Shown here: positions 25,314 through 34,171 of the stretch, piece after piece
Position numbering within the stretch: position 1 is the first letter of the stretch
Layout: every line of letters starts with the position of its first letter
Assembly: GCA_949482135.1 (NCBI GenBank)
Contig: CASYFC010000005.1
Coordinates: forward strand, 90,469 to 125,336
DNA: 34,868 bases
Reading direction: 5' to 3'
DNA from: an uncultured Clostridia bacterium
GTDB taxonomy: Bacteria; Bacillota; Clostridia; TANB77; CAG-508
Notes under the pieces: generated by a model
Databases searched by the model: none
Told to the model about the DNA's origin: nothing
What the model saw: the letters and a program-made list of their open reading frames with translations, nothing else
Translations under genes and position numbers: made by a program

Positions 25314-26549
25314 ATGGAAGAAAATAATCACGAAGACGAATTACTTTTAGAATTCGAAAAAGAAAAGAAAAGCTTAAAGATAAAACATAATATAACAACT
25401 ATTATATTATTAATAATAGTTGCTGTATTTTCATCAGAATTTACAATGTATTATTATGCAAAAACAATAATACCAAATAAAACTGAAGCATCAGTTGATT
25501 CAGATGAAAATATAAATATTATCGCAAAAAATTTAAAAAATTTTAGAAAACTTATAGATCAAGTGTATATAGGTGAAATCGATGAAGAAAAACTATTAAA
25601 TGAGACAATAAAAGGATATGTAAATGGATTAGATGATGAATATTCAGAATATATGACAACTGATGAATGGGACGATTTCCAAAGTCAAGCATTAGGAAAT
25701 TATGTTGGTATAGGTATTTATATGGCAACAGATAAAAACAATAATGTTGTTGTTTTATCGCCAATAGAAGGATCACCAGCTGAAAAAGCAGGAATTGAGC
25801 AAGGAGATATAATTGCTCTTGTAAACGAAGAAAATGTGTTAGGAACATCTTCTGATAAAGTGGCTTCATTAATAAAAGGTGAGGAAGGAACAGAAGTTAA
25901 AATAAAAGTATTAAGAGATGACGAATATTTAGATTTTAATTTAAAAAGAGAAGCTATAAAAATATATCATGTAGAAGAAGAAATGCTTGAAAATAATATA
26001 GGTTATATTTCATTATTAACATTTGATGAAGGATGTGCAGATGAATTTAAAAATGCAATTGATAGTTTAAAAAATCAAGGTGCTAAAAAACTAATTATCG
26101 ATTTAAGAAATAATACAGGTGGATTAGTTGAAGAAGCATTAAAAATTGCAGATTACTTTATTCCAAAAGGAGAAAATTTATTAATAACTGTAGATGCAAA
26201 TGGAAATAAAGAATATAGTAAATCAGAAAATGATCCAATAATAGATTGTGAAATTATTGTTTTATCAAATGAATATTCTGCAAGTGCTTCAGAAATTCTA
26301 TTAGGAGCTTTAAAAGATTCTGGAAAGGCAAAATCTGTAGGAACTAAAACTTTTGGAAAAGGTGTAATTCAAAGTGTATATTTATTAGAAGATAATAGTG
26401 CTTTAAAATTGACTGTAAATGAATATTTTACACCAAATGAAACAAAAATTAATAAAGTTGGAATTGAACCAGATTATGAAGTTGAATTAGATGAGGAAGC
26501 AGAAGAAGATTCACAATTAAATAAAGCAATTGAATTATTGAACAATTAA
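25314..26549 (+). CDS. CtpA/CtpB-type carboxy-terminal processing protease (S41)
   Basis: 411 aa; ATG 25314 follows GGGGGA. A short cytoplasmic N-terminus and one membrane helix (TTIILLIIVAVFSSEFTMYYY) place the enzyme outside. A PDZ domain (VVVLSPIEGSPAEKAGIEQGD) precedes the S41 protease core with LIIDLRNNTGGLVEEA. The catalytic Ser324 is in YSASASE and Lys349 in TFGKGVIQ; their 25-residue spacing equals that of the Ser-Lys dyad in E. coli Tsp. A ctp gene next to ftsEX is also seen in Bacillus (ctpB). It may trim or clear the exported hydrolases encoded upstream. Whether it corresponds to CtpA or the sporulation protease CtpB cannot be told. Confidence 0.95.
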   Translation: MEENNHEDELLLEFEKEKKSLKIKHNITTIILLIIVAVFSSEFTMYYYAKTIIPNKTEASVDSDENINIIAKNLKNFRKLIDQVYIGEIDEEKLLNETIKGYVNGLDDEYSEYMTTDEWDDFQSQALGNYVGIGIYMATDKNNNVVVLSPIEGSPAEKAGIEQGDIIALVNEENVLGTSSDKVASLIKGEEGTEVKIKVLRDDEYLDFNLKREAIKIYHVEEEMLENNIGYISLLTFDEGCADEFKNAIDSLKNQGAKKLIIDLRNNTGGLVEEALKIADYFIPKGENLLITVDANGNKEYSKSENDPIIDCEIIVLSNEYSASASEILLGALKDSGKAKSVGTKTFGKGVIQSVYLLEDNSALKLTVNEYFTPNETKINKVGIEPDYEVELDEEAEEDSQLNKAIELLNN

Positions 26550-26566
26550 TATGTAAATGATATAAT
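26538..26566 (+). promoter_or_regulatory. sigma-A-type promoter inside the ctp gene end
   Basis: TTGAAC (26538-26543), 17-bp spacer, TATAAT (26561-26566). The -35 lies in the last codons of the protease gene, so the next gene can be expressed separately although no terminator precedes it. Confidence 0.7.
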
Positions 26567-26596
26567 TATCCAGGAAAAAAATGTAAGGTGGTACGA

Positions 26597-28849
26597 ATGA
26601 TGGAATTAGATTTTACAAATGAAGAACTTCAAAATCTTGAAGTGTATATGGATGTAAAATACCAAGCTATTAACCAGTTGCTAGTTAGTAACTGTGAAAC
26701 TGATATAGCTTTATTAAGCGATGAAGTTGAAAATGAAGTAGTAAAAATTCCGTATGACAGAATGTCTGTTATAGAAAACCTTATGAGTACAAAAATGCTA
26801 TATAAGTTATTTATTAAAAATTTTTGCAAAATAAAGCATAAAAATAGAACATTTTTTAGAGGAACAAATTTAGCGGAAATAGAACGATTAAAATCAGAAC
26901 CATTTATAGATAGAATTTGGTCAGCTACAACAGATGAAAAAATGGAAGAAGAATATGCTACTAAGTGGAATAGACCAGTCGGAATAACAATAACTTTAGA
27001 GGAAAATGTACCATTTATAGATGTTGGAAAGATTTTAAATTCAGACAAATATAAAAATTGTATTTTAATTTCACCATTTACAAGAGTAAAAACTATAGAA
27101 GAAGATAGAACAATAAATTTAGAGGATTCAAAATATTTTAAATGCTATAATATTGTACTAGAAAAACAAAATTTAGATAAACTAAATGTTATGGAAAGAA
27201 ATGGACTTTATAATTATATATTAGAAAATGCTTATTCTATAAAAAGAAAGTTAGAAGAATGTATAAAGCTTGAAAGAGAAAATTCAATTAATTTTGATAA
27301 CATAAGAAAAATGGAACAACTTCTTAGAGTTTATGAAAATGCAATAGATGAAAATGAATTAGATTCTGAATATTCAGATATAGATAGAACAGCCAACTAT
27401 AATGATGTTGAAAGAGTTACAAATGAATTAAATGACCTTAAGAGAATTTCAACAAATGTTTTTGAAATTAGAAAACAAAACATAGATTTTATTAATACAT
27501 GGAAAAGAAATATTGCTGTTTATATGATTGCAGAATGTAGAGAGATAGAAGAGCAATTTAAAGATGTTGAGTATCTACCAGAAGAAATTGAAAAGACTAA
27601 TGAATTAGATGAAGTAAATGAGAGTTTTGATAGTAATCAAGATACGAAAATTATAGATATAAACGAAGCATTGAATTTAAATGAAGGAAACGAAAAGATA
27701 TTAAGTACAGCTGTTTTATTAAAAGAAGATGAATCAGATAATGATATTGAAGAAGAAAAAGAAGCTATTGAAATTGATAATGAAAACAATAGTTTAAGTT
27801 CTGATATTGATTCTGAAAGTATAGAAAATAGTAATGAAGAAAAATCTCAAGAAGAAACTATTGAAGAAAACGAAACTCAAAAAAGAGTAAAGCAAGAGTG
27901 TAAAGAAAATATTAATACAGTGCAAAATTTACTAAATGATATAAATGCATTAATTAGCAAACAACAAAATCATGCTAAAATAGCTGGAAATATGGGATCT
28001 TCTTATAGTGCTCTAAATAATGCATTTGAAATGAGAAAAGTAGCAGAAAGCTTAAAAGAGCAAGTAATACAGATTAATGAAAAAGTAAATGCGCTTTGTA
28101 AAAAGGAGTATAATGAAAGAACAGAATTAGATTTAGAACTTATCTCTAAATCTAGTATAGAAATAAGCACATTGTTAAATTATTTAAATAATCCCAAAAT
28201 TGCAGTTAGAAATAGTAAAATAACTAGATTTGAAGAAATGGCAATTATTGAAGAAAATGAACTAAAAAGAGGAATTGCAGAAAAAATTAGAGAAATTAGA
28301 GGAGAAGCTGAACTAAAAAAATTAAAAGATGATCTAGAAATAATAGAAGAAAAAGGAACTTTTAGTAGATTTATTGGCTTATTCACAGGAAAAAATAAAA
28401 TAGATGATTTTATGATAGAACAGATAGAATATAGACAAAGAGCAATAAGAAAAACTTTATCTAAAAAATTAAGTTTAGCACATAATTATAGTATACATGA
28501 ATTAATGGCAGAAATAACAATGTTTGTTAATGATAATGAAGATGACGAACTTGTACAAGATGATGTTTTAGATTTAAAAGCATTAGCTGAAGAATTAAGA
28601 AGAAATTATATAATTTTAGAATCTAAAGTAAAAAGTATTGTTGAGGAAAAAGAAGGCAAAAACTTACTTTATGATAATAGAAAAATGACTAGAAGAGAGA
28701 CAATAGAATTAGAAACAAATAGATTTTTAAATAAATATGGATACAGTAATTATAATAATCATAGAGATGAAGAACCTAAATATCAAGATACAATGTCAAG
28801 TGAAATCGCAAGAATAATAGAGTATATTAATAGTTCTAATATATTGTAA
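26597..28849 (+). CDS. large cytoplasmic protein with ADP-ribosyltransferase-like N-terminal region and coiled coils
   Basis: About 750 aa. AAGGTGG (26585-26591) serves either ATG 26597 or ATG 26600, so the start is uncertain by one codon; a GTG at 26588 overlaps this site. No signal peptide or membrane helix is seen. Residues about 80-165 follow the order of an ADP-ribosyltransferase fold: FFRGTN (Arg88), IWSATTDEKMEEEYA (Ser109), then CILISPFTRVK. The ExE position reads Lys153-Asn154-Cys155, so the catalytic Glu appears to be absent. Residues about 190-330 and 440-740 are Glu/Lys-rich and helical, with an acidic linker at about 340-435. It has its own promoter and is followed by a membrane-protein gene. 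It may be an inactive ART-derived scaffold; function unknown, and the ART link is a motif-level guess. Confidence 0.7.
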   Translation: MMELDFTNEELQNLEVYMDVKYQAINQLLVSNCETDIALLSDEVENEVVKIPYDRMSVIENLMSTKMLYKLFIKNFCKIKHKNRTFFRGTNLAEIERLKSEPFIDRIWSATTDEKMEEEYATKWNRPVGITITLEENVPFIDVGKILNSDKYKNCILISPFTRVKTIEEDRTINLEDSKYFKCYNIVLEKQNLDKLNVMERNGLYNYILENAYSIKRKLEECIKLERENSINFDNIRKMEQLLRVYENAIDENELDSEYSDIDRTANYNDVERVTNELNDLKRISTNVFEIRKQNIDFINTWKRNIAVYMIAECREIEEQFKDVEYLPEEIEKTNELDEVNESFDSNQDTKIIDINEALNLNEGNEKILSTAVLLKEDESDNDIEEEKEAIEIDNENNSLSSDIDSESIENSNEEKSQEETIEENETQKRVKQECKENINTVQNLLNDINALISKQQNHAKIAGNMGSSYSALNNAFEMRKVAESLKEQVIQINEKVNALCKKEYNERTELDLELISKSSIEISTLLNYLNNPKIAVRNSKITRFEEMAIIEENELKRGIAEKIREIRGEAELKKLKDDLEIIEEKGTFSRFIGLFTGKNKIDDFMIEQIEYRQRAIRKTLSKKLSLAHNYSIHELMAEITMFVNDNEDDELVQDDVLDLKALAEELRRNYIILESKVKSIVEEKEGKNLLYDNRKMTRRETIELETNRFLNKYGYSNYNNHRDEEPKYQDTMSSEIARIIEYINSSNIL

Positions 28850-28916
28850 AAGTTAATTATAATTTATAATGAAAAAGTAATACTTAACTCAATTAAAATT
28901 TTAAGGAGAATATAAA

Positions 28917-30002
28917 ATGGAAAATCTTGATAAAGAAAAAGAAGAACCAAAAGATAAAATTGAAAATTCTGAAGATGGAGATGTAAAAGAAAATAAGGAG
29001 CACAATAAAAAGGATTCAGAAAAAAATGAATCAGAACCTATAAAAATAAAGATAGGTACAGTAGGAAATTTCATATTTGCAGCATTTATAGTTTTAATAT
29101 TAGGGACTGGTGCTTTAACATATTATTTAATTCATCAAGAAAAAGAAAGTGTTAATGAAATTGTTTCAAGCTTACCAGAAAATTTAGTAAATACGACTGT
29201 AGGAACAGAAAATACAAATGAAGTTGTTGATTCTATAGCTAATATCATAGATTCTGCGTTAGCAGATGTAACAAATCAAACTCCTAATAACTCTGCTGTT
29301 ACAGATGGAACAAATACAAGAAAATTTTTAAATGAGGAATTAGTTGTTTTATATAATGGTTTAATATTAGATACTTCAAAAATGGATGAAGTAACATTAA
29401 AATATATAGATAATACTAATGATGCTGCTGATAAATATGTTATTACATATTATAATTATGAAAATTATAGTTTTAAAGAACAGAAATTAGGAACTCTTTC
29501 AACACAGTTATATGAAGGACTAGTTAAGATTGACAATGTTGGAAAGGTAGCTATATCAGAAGATTATGAAGCAATTCCTAGACCAATAAAAGTAGTGAAT
29601 ACTGTTCCAACTATTGTTTTAGATAATAATCCAAATGTTGCAGATTATACAAATGTAAAAACATTAATAGTAGATTTAGATGGAAATCAAACTGATGAAT
29701 ATATTTTAATTTTAGCAAATAAGAAAACAGGTTTTTCAAAAATCACATTAATCGATTCAAAAGGTATGAAAGTAAATGATTTAGCATCAATTGAAAAAAG
29801 TAAATGGAAAAAAGATTCTACTGCTGAATACTATTTAAATATTAATAATGTAGAGATTTTAGATGTAGATAATGATGGAATAATGGAAATAATGGTAGAA
29901 ATACCACAAGCAACAGGAAATTCAACAGTTAGCTTGTTAAAATATAATAATGGAATTTTACAAGGAAAAACAGGAATAGAATGTTCATTAGTTGTAGAAT
30001 AA
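28917..30002 (+). CDS. single-pass membrane protein with VCBS/FG-GAP-like calcium-loop motifs
   Basis: 361 aa; AAGGAG (28903-28908) precedes ATG 28917. The first 45 residues are highly charged (Lys/Glu). One membrane helix follows (GNFIFAAFIVLILGTGALTYY, about 49-70), then an extracellular part. Near the C-terminus two acidic loops, VDLDGNQTDEYILI and LDVDNDGIMEIMVEI, are like the calcium-binding turns of FG-GAP/VCBS beta-propeller repeats. The segment just after the helix is Ser/Thr/Asn-rich and looks like a flexible linker. No catalytic signature is seen. It lies 67 bp after the ART-like protein gene and before a strong terminator. The family is not recognised; sensing or binding at the surface is possible. 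Confidence 0.75.
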   Translation: MENLDKEKEEPKDKIENSEDGDVKENKEHNKKDSEKNESEPIKIKIGTVGNFIFAAFIVLILGTGALTYYLIHQEKESVNEIVSSLPENLVNTTVGTENTNEVVDSIANIIDSALADVTNQTPNNSAVTDGTNTRKFLNEELVVLYNGLILDTSKMDEVTLKYIDNTNDAADKYVITYYNYENYSFKEQKLGTLSTQLYEGLVKIDNVGKVAISEDYEAIPRPIKVVNTVPTIVLDNNPNVADYTNVKTLIVDLDGNQTDEYILILANKKTGFSKITLIDSKGMKVNDLASIEKSKWKKDSTAEYYLNINNVEILDVDNDGIMEIMVEIPQATGNSTVSLLKYNNGILQGKTGIECSLVVE

Positions 30003-30034
30003 TTTTTTAAAATTTATAAATTAAATGAAAAAAT

Positions 30035-30102
30035 AAAAGTGTTATATATTTTTTATAGAATAATTATGCTAGAAATTATTTATAAAAATATATAACACTT
30101 TT
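30035..30102 (+). terminator. long near-perfect inverted repeat, probable (bidirectional) terminator
   Basis: A stem of about 29 bp (30035-30065 with 30074-30102; ends AAAAGTGTTATATA / TATATAACACTTTT) has an 8-nt loop and one or two bulges. Flanking A and T runs allow termination on either strand. It separates the membrane-protein gene from the S10 operon promoter. Confidence 0.75.
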
Positions 30103-30140
30103 GTTTATTATGAGGTTTGGAAAAATTATGAAAAAATATG

Positions 30141-30169
30141 TTGACAAAGGCTTGTACCCGTAGTATAAT
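30141..30169 (+). promoter_or_regulatory. consensus sigma-A promoter of the S10 ribosomal protein operon
   Basis: TTGACA (30141-30146), exactly 17 bp, TATAAT (30164-30169): both hexamers match the consensus fully. It is the best promoter in the window, as expected for ribosomal protein genes. The start of transcription should be near 30176. Confidence 0.92.
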
Positions 30170-30175
30170 ATTAAG

Positions 30176-30433
30176 GCGTAAGATAAAGCGAAGAAGCAGA
30201 ATGTGGCTACACTTTAAGTGGAGGGAACTTCTGTGGAGTATGTCTTGGCATAGACCAGGCGATAAGTTTGATAAATGTACATAACTTATCCAAGATTTTT
30301 AGTTTAAAATTAAAATGCTGTTAAATTTTAAGCACAAGGAATACTTGGATTTTAAAATGGGGTTAAATGAAACACCAGGGTACGTTGATAACTTGCCGTT
30401 AGCCAAATATTATATTAAGGAGGGAAAATTTAA
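30176..30433 (+). promoter_or_regulatory. structured 5' leader of the S10 operon (candidate r-protein leader RNA)
   Basis: About 258 nt between the promoter and rpsJ without a credible gene. Several helices can be drawn by eye: CAGAA/TTCTG (30197-30201 / 30229-30233), GTCT/AGAC (30242-30245 / 30252-30255) and GATAAGTT/AACTTATC (30261-30268 / 30283-30290). A two-part element follows, with ATCCAAG/CTTGGAT (30288-30294 / 30344-30350) around TTTAAAATT/AATTTTAAG (30303-30311 / 30324-30332). The GATAAGTT helix and the ATCCAAG helix share three bases, so they may compete. In E. coli the S10 leader binds L4 to repress the operon; whether this leader works alike is unknown. No T run follows a helix, so classical attenuation is not evident. 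Confidence 0.6.
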
Positions 30434-30763
30434 ATGGCAACATCAAACACAAAAATAGGAAGTGACAAAATCAGAATAAGATTAAAAGCTTATGACTATG
30501 TTGTTTTAGATCAGTCTGCTGAAAAAATAGTAGATACTGCTAAGAGAACAGGAGCTAAAGTTTCAGGTCCTATTCCACTTCCAACAGAGAAAGAGATAGT
30601 AACTATTTTACGTTCTCCACACAAACATAAAGATTCAAGAGAACAATTTGAAATGAGAACACACAAAAGAGTTATTGATATTCTTTATCCAACACAAAAA
30701 ACAGTTGATAGCTTAATGAAATTAGAGTTACCAGCAGGTGTTGATATCGAAATTAAGTTATAG
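30434..30763 (+). CDS. rpsJ: 30S ribosomal protein S10
   Basis: 109 aa; AAGGAGGG (30417-30424) precedes ATG 30434. [21 protein letters not shown] and [18 protein letters not shown] are the S10 signatures. S10 sits in the head of the small subunit and also takes part in antitermination as NusE. The N-terminus is a few residues longer ([11 protein letters not shown]) than in common homologues. First gene of the operon. Confidence 0.98.
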   Translation: MATSNTKIGSDKIRIRLKAYDYVVLDQSAEKIVDTAKRTGAKVSGPIPLPTEKEIVTILRSPHKHKDSREQFEMRTHKRVIDILYPTQKTVDSLMKLELPAGVDIEIKL

Positions 30764-30802
30764 TTTATAAATAAGAAAGAAATTTCTAAAAAATCAAACC
30801 AA

Positions 30803-30824
30803 GCTCTAACGCTATACGTTCGAG
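30803..30824 (+). other. GC-rich hairpin between rpsJ and rplC
   Basis: GCTC-T-AACG (30803-30811) pairs with CGTT-C-GAGC (30816-30824) with one T/C mismatch and a 5-nt loop. It is a compact hairpin in an otherwise AT-rich 86-bp gap, without a T run, so not a terminator. It could be an RNA processing or protein-binding site. Confidence 0.5.
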
Positions 30825-30849
30825 CCAATAGTAGGAGGAAAAAAGAAAG

Positions 30850-31488
30850 ATGAAAGCAATAATAGGAAGAAAAGTTGGAATGACACAAATCTTTGATGAA
30901 AAAGGTGTAGTTATTCCAGTAACAGTTATAGAAGCTGGACCATGTCCAGTAGTTCAAGTTAAAACAGTTGAAACAGACGGATACAACGCTGTTCAATTAG
31001 GTTTTGGAGCAGTTAAAGAATCAAAAGTTAACAAACCAGAACAAGGACATTTTAAAAAAGCTGAAGTTACAGCTACAAAACATTTAAGAGAATTTAGAAC
31101 ATGCCCAGAATGCGCTGCTGATTTAAAAGTAGGAGCAGAAATTAAAGTAGATACTTTTGAGGCTGGAGAAAAAGTTGATGTTCAAGGTATCACAAAAGGT
31201 AAAGGATTCCAAGGTGTTATTAAGCGTCATGGACAATCAAGAGGACCTATGGGACATGGTTCTATGTATCACAGAAGACCAGGTTCAATGGGATCTACAT
31301 CAACTCCAGGTAGAGTTTTCAAAGGAAAGAAATTACCAGGACATATGGGAAATGTAACAGTTACAATCCAAAACCTAAAAGTTGTTAGAGTTGATTTAGA
31401 TAAAAACTGTATATTAGTAAAAGGTAGTGTTCCAGGAAACAAAGGTGCTATCTTAAAAATAAAAGATGCCACAAAGGCATTAGCGTAA
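30850..31488 (+). CDS. rplC: 50S ribosomal protein L3
   Basis: 212 aa; AGGAGG (30833-30838) precedes ATG 30850 at 11 nt. Signatures: [16 protein letters not shown] at the N-terminus, [28 protein letters not shown] and [14 protein letters not shown]. One of the proteins that starts large-subunit assembly; it lies close to the peptidyl-transferase centre. Full length. The next gene follows after 19 bp. Confidence 0.98.
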   Translation: MKAIIGRKVGMTQIFDEKGVVIPVTVIEAGPCPVVQVKTVETDGYNAVQLGFGAVKESKVNKPEQGHFKKAEVTATKHLREFRTCPECAADLKVGAEIKVDTFEAGEKVDVQGITKGKGFQGVIKRHGQSRGPMGHGSMYHRRPGSMGSTSTPGRVFKGKKLPGHMGNVTVTIQNLKVVRVDLDKNCILVKGSVPGNKGAILKIKDATKALA

Positions 31489-31507
31489 GAGAAAGGAGGA
31501 ACAGTAA

Positions 31508-32131
31508 ATGCCTACAATAGATGTATATAATGTAGAAGGAAAAAAGGTTAGTACAGTAGAGTTAAAAGAAGAAATATTTGGAATCGAACCAAATGAAGCT
31601 GTAGTACATAGCGTATTAGTTAACTATTTAGCTAACCAAAGACAAGGTACACAAAGCACTAAAACTAGATCAGAAGTTAGCGGTGGTGGACGTAAACCTT
31701 GGAGACAAAAAGGAACAGGTAGAGCTAGACAAGGAAGCATTAGAGCACCACAATGGATTAAAGGTGGTATTGCTTTAGGTCCAAAACCACGTTCTTACAC
31801 ATACAGAGTTAATAAAAAAGAAAAGAGATTAGCAATAAAATCATTATTAAGCTCAAAAGTATTAGAAAATCAATTAGTAGTAATTGACGCATTACCATTC
31901 AAAGAAATCAAAACAAAACAAATGGTAAGTGCTTTAGCAAATAACAAAGTTGAAGGTAAAACATTAGTAATGTTACCTGAGAAAAACGAAGCTGTACAAA
32001 AATCAGCTAGAAATATAGAAGGTGTAAAAACAACATTAGTTAACACAATTAATGTATATGATTTATTAAAATACAATAAATTAGTACTTACACTTGACAC
32101 TGTTAAAAAATTAGAGGAGGTGTATGCTTAA
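31508..32131 (+). CDS. rplD: 50S ribosomal protein L4
   Basis: 207 aa; AAAGGAGG stands just upstream of ATG 31508. [20 protein letters not shown] is the L4 loop that lines the exit tunnel. In E. coli L4 also represses the S10 operon through its leader; the leader seen at 30176-30433 makes similar control possible here, but that is inference. The gene's end carries the ribosome binding site of rplW. Confidence 0.98.
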   Translation: MPTIDVYNVEGKKVSTVELKEEIFGIEPNEAVVHSVLVNYLANQRQGTQSTKTRSEVSGGGRKPWRQKGTGRARQGSIRAPQWIKGGIALGPKPRSYTYRVNKKEKRLAIKSLLSSKVLENQLVVIDALPFKEIKTKQMVSALANNKVEGKTLVMLPEKNEAVQKSARNIEGVKTTLVNTINVYDLLKYNKLVLTLDTVKKLEEVYA

Positions 32132-32132
32132 G

Positions 32133-32480
32133 ATGGTAGCAGAAGATATAATCATAAGACCAATCATTACTGAAAAAAGCAATGATGCGATGCAAGAAGG
32201 AAAATACACTTTCAAAGTTGCAAAGAACGCAACTAAGCCACAAATAGCAGATGCTGTTGAAAAATTATTCAATGTAAAAGTATTAAAAGTTAATACAATG
32301 AACATTGATGGAAAGAAAAAAAGAGTTGGTGTTCACCAAGGTAGAACAGCTGACTGGAAAAAAGCAATAGTATTTATAGATACAGATCCACAAACAGTAA
32401 CTTATACTAAAAAAGGTGGAAAAGAAGCTAAAGGTACTAAGAAATTTAATTCTTCAATCGAAGAATTCATGGGAGCTTAA
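32133..32480 (+). CDS. rplW: 50S ribosomal protein L23
   Basis: 115 aa from ATG 32133. An in-frame ATG at 32124 overlaps the rplD end by 8 bp and gives three extra residues. AGGAGG (32115-32120) is 12 nt from the former and 3 nt from the latter, so the start is open; the family N-terminus ([13 protein letters not shown]) favours 32133. The core is [20 protein letters not shown] and [11 protein letters not shown]23 sits at the tunnel exit and docks SRP and trigger factor. The C-terminus has some 15 extra residues ([20 protein letters not shown]) beyond the usual end. Confidence 0.97.
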   Translation: MVAEDIIIRPIITEKSNDAMQEGKYTFKVAKNATKPQIADAVEKLFNVKVLKVNTMNIDGKKKRVGVHQGRTADWKKAIVFIDTDPQTVTYTKKGGKEAKGTKKFNSSIEEFMGA

Positions 32481-32505
32481 TTGAATCTTAAGCCCAACAT
32501 AATAT

Positions 32506-32548
32506 CTGGAAAATACCAGGAAAATAAATAATATCTGCAGCGGAGCAG
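32506..32548 (+). repeat. two tandem mini-hairpins between rplW and rplB
   Basis: CTGG-AAAATA-CCAG (32506-32519) and CTGC-AGCGGA-GCAG (32535-32548) are each preceded by ATAATAT and followed by GAAAA. The second looks like a changed copy of the first. They fill the 108-bp gap before rplB, which otherwise holds only the rplB ribosome binding site. No T run, so not a terminator. Confidence 0.5.
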
Positions 32549-32588
32549 GAAAAAATCCGTAATATAATTTTAGAAAGAGGAATTCAAA

Positions 32589-33416
32589 ATGGGAATTAAA
32601 CATTACAACGCATACACACCATCAAGAAGAAATATGACTTCTTCAACATTCGAAGAAATCACTAAAAAAACTCCTGAAAAATCATTACTTGCTAAAAAAG
32701 CAAAAAATGCAGGAAGAAACTCTTATGGTAGAATAACAGTTAGACACCAAGGCGGTGGAAGCAGACAAAAATACAGAATAATAGATTTTAAGAGAAATAA
32801 AGAAAATGTAGAAGCTACAGTAATCGGAATCGAATATGATCCAAACAGAAGTGCTAACATAGCTTTAATCGAATATAAAGATGGAGAAAAAGCTTATATA
32901 TTAGCACCACAAGGATTAAAAGACGGTGATGTAGTAGTAGCTGGTAAAGATGCTGATATCAAAGCAGGAAACTGCTTACCAATCGAAAATATACCAGTAG
33001 GTACATTAATTCACAATATCGAATTAAATCCAGGACAAGGTGGAAAATTAGTAAGAAGTGCAGGTCAATCAGCACAATTAATGGCTAAAGAAGGAAAATA
33101 TGCACACGTAAGACTTCCATCTGGAGAAATGAGATTAGTTTTAGCTAGATGTAGAGCTACAATCGGAGTTATTGGAAATTCTGATCATGAAAACATTAAA
33201 TTAGGTAAAGCTGGAAGAACTAGACACATGGGAATACGTCCATCAGTTAGAGGATCTGTTATGAACCCAGTAGATCACCCTCATGGTGGTGGTGAAGGTA
33301 GAGCTCCAGTAGGTCACGCAGGACCACTTACTCCTTGGGGTAAACCAGCACTTGGATACAAAACTAGAAAGAAAAATAAAACAAGTGACAAATTTATTGT
33401 TAAGAGAAGAAAATAA
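32589..33416 (+). CDS. rplB: 50S ribosomal protein L2
   Basis: 275 aa; AAGAGGA just before ATG 32589. Family marks: [12 protein letters not shown] at the N-terminus, [17 protein letters not shown], and [17 protein letters not shown] with the conserved His needed near the peptidyl-transferase centre. Usual length. The gene keeps its standard place between L23 and S19. Confidence 0.98.
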   Translation: MGIKHYNAYTPSRRNMTSSTFEEITKKTPEKSLLAKKAKNAGRNSYGRITVRHQGGGSRQKYRIIDFKRNKENVEATVIGIEYDPNRSANIALIEYKDGEKAYILAPQGLKDGDVVVAGKDADIKAGNCLPIENIPVGTLIHNIELNPGQGGKLVRSAGQSAQLMAKEGKYAHVRLPSGEMRLVLARCRATIGVIGNSDHENIKLGKAGRTRHMGIRPSVRGSVMNPVDHPHGGGEGRAPVGHAGPLTPWGKPALGYKTRKKNKTSDKFIVKRRK

Positions 33417-33472
33417 TATAGCCGCATAAAGGTTAAATGAATTCGGAATTTAGGAAAGGAGATAATGGCGAT

Positions 33473-33754
33473 ATGTCAAGATCAAGCAAAAAAGTACCAT
33501 ATATAGCTCCAGAGTTATTGAAAAGAGTTGAAGCTATGAACGAAAGTGGTAAAAAAGAAGTTTTAAAGACATGGTCAAGAGCTTCAACAATATATCCACA
33601 AATGGTTGGACACACAATAGCTGTTCATGATGGTAGAAAACATGTTCCAGTTTACGTTTCAGAAGAAATGATAGGACATAAATTAGGAGAATTCGCTCCT
33701 ACAAGAACTTTTAAAGGACACGCAGGAGACAAAACTTCAAAAGTTAAAAAATAA
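33473..33754 (+). CDS. rpsS: 30S ribosomal protein S19
   Basis: 93 aa from ATG 33473, which gives the standard N-terminus [20 protein letters not shown] and the normal family length. AAAGGAG (33455-33461) lies 11 nt upstream. An in-frame ATG at 33437 would add 12 unusual residues and is rejected. [20 protein letters not shown] and [16 protein letters not shown] are typical. S19 forms a complex with S13 in the head of the small subunit and contacts tRNA. Confidence 0.97.
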   Translation: MSRSSKKVPYIAPELLKRVEAMNESGKKEVLKTWSRASTIYPQMVGHTIAVHDGRKHVPVYVSEEMIGHKLGEFAPTRTFKGHAGDKTSKVKK

Positions 33755-33794
33755 AATATGAGATATGAAAGCTAAAAAGAAGGAGGAAATCGTG

Positions 33795-34151
33795 ATGGAA
33801 GAAATGACTCAAGTTCACGAAGCAAAAGCTTCATTAAATTATGCTAGAATCTCAAGCAGAAAAGTTAAGATAGTAGCAGATTTAATTAGAGGTAAAAAAG
33901 TAAGCGAAGCATTAGCAATAGTAAAATTTGCTCCAAAAGCATCAAGTGAAATACTTGAAAAATTACTAAAATCAGCAATAGCTAACGCTGAAAACAATCA
34001 CTTGATGAAAGCTGAAGACCTATATGTTGCAGAAATATATGCAAACCAAGGTCCTACATTAAAAAGAATAAGACCTGCAGCAAAAGGTTCTGCAGTTAGA
34101 ATAAGAAAAAGAACAAGTCATATTACAATAGTTTTAAGAGAAGCTAAATAA
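33795..34151 (+). CDS. rplV: 50S ribosomal protein L22
   Basis: 118 aa from ATG 33795, with AGGAGG (33781-33786) at 8 nt. The in-frame ATG at 33765 lies upstream of that site and would add ten Lys/Glu-rich residues. Marks: [20 protein letters not shown], then [12 protein letters not shown], and the tunnel-lining loop [20 protein letters not shown]. Usual length and place. Confidence 0.97.
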   Translation: MEEMTQVHEAKASLNYARISSRKVKIVADLIRGKKVSEALAIVKFAPKASSEILEKLLKSAIANAENNHLMKAEDLYVAEIYANQGPTLKRIRPAAKGSAVRIRKRTSHITIVLREAK

Positions 34152-34171
34152 GAAAGGAGGATTCTTAAAAC

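Noticed and set aside
30202-30285. Short Trp-rich ORF (27 codons) in the S10 leader
   Set aside because: It has only a weak purine stretch upstream, runs through several predicted helices, and resembles no known leader peptide.
31157-31357. Second + strand open frame inside rplC
   Set aside because: It lies wholly within a certain ribosomal protein gene in another frame and has no recognisable content.
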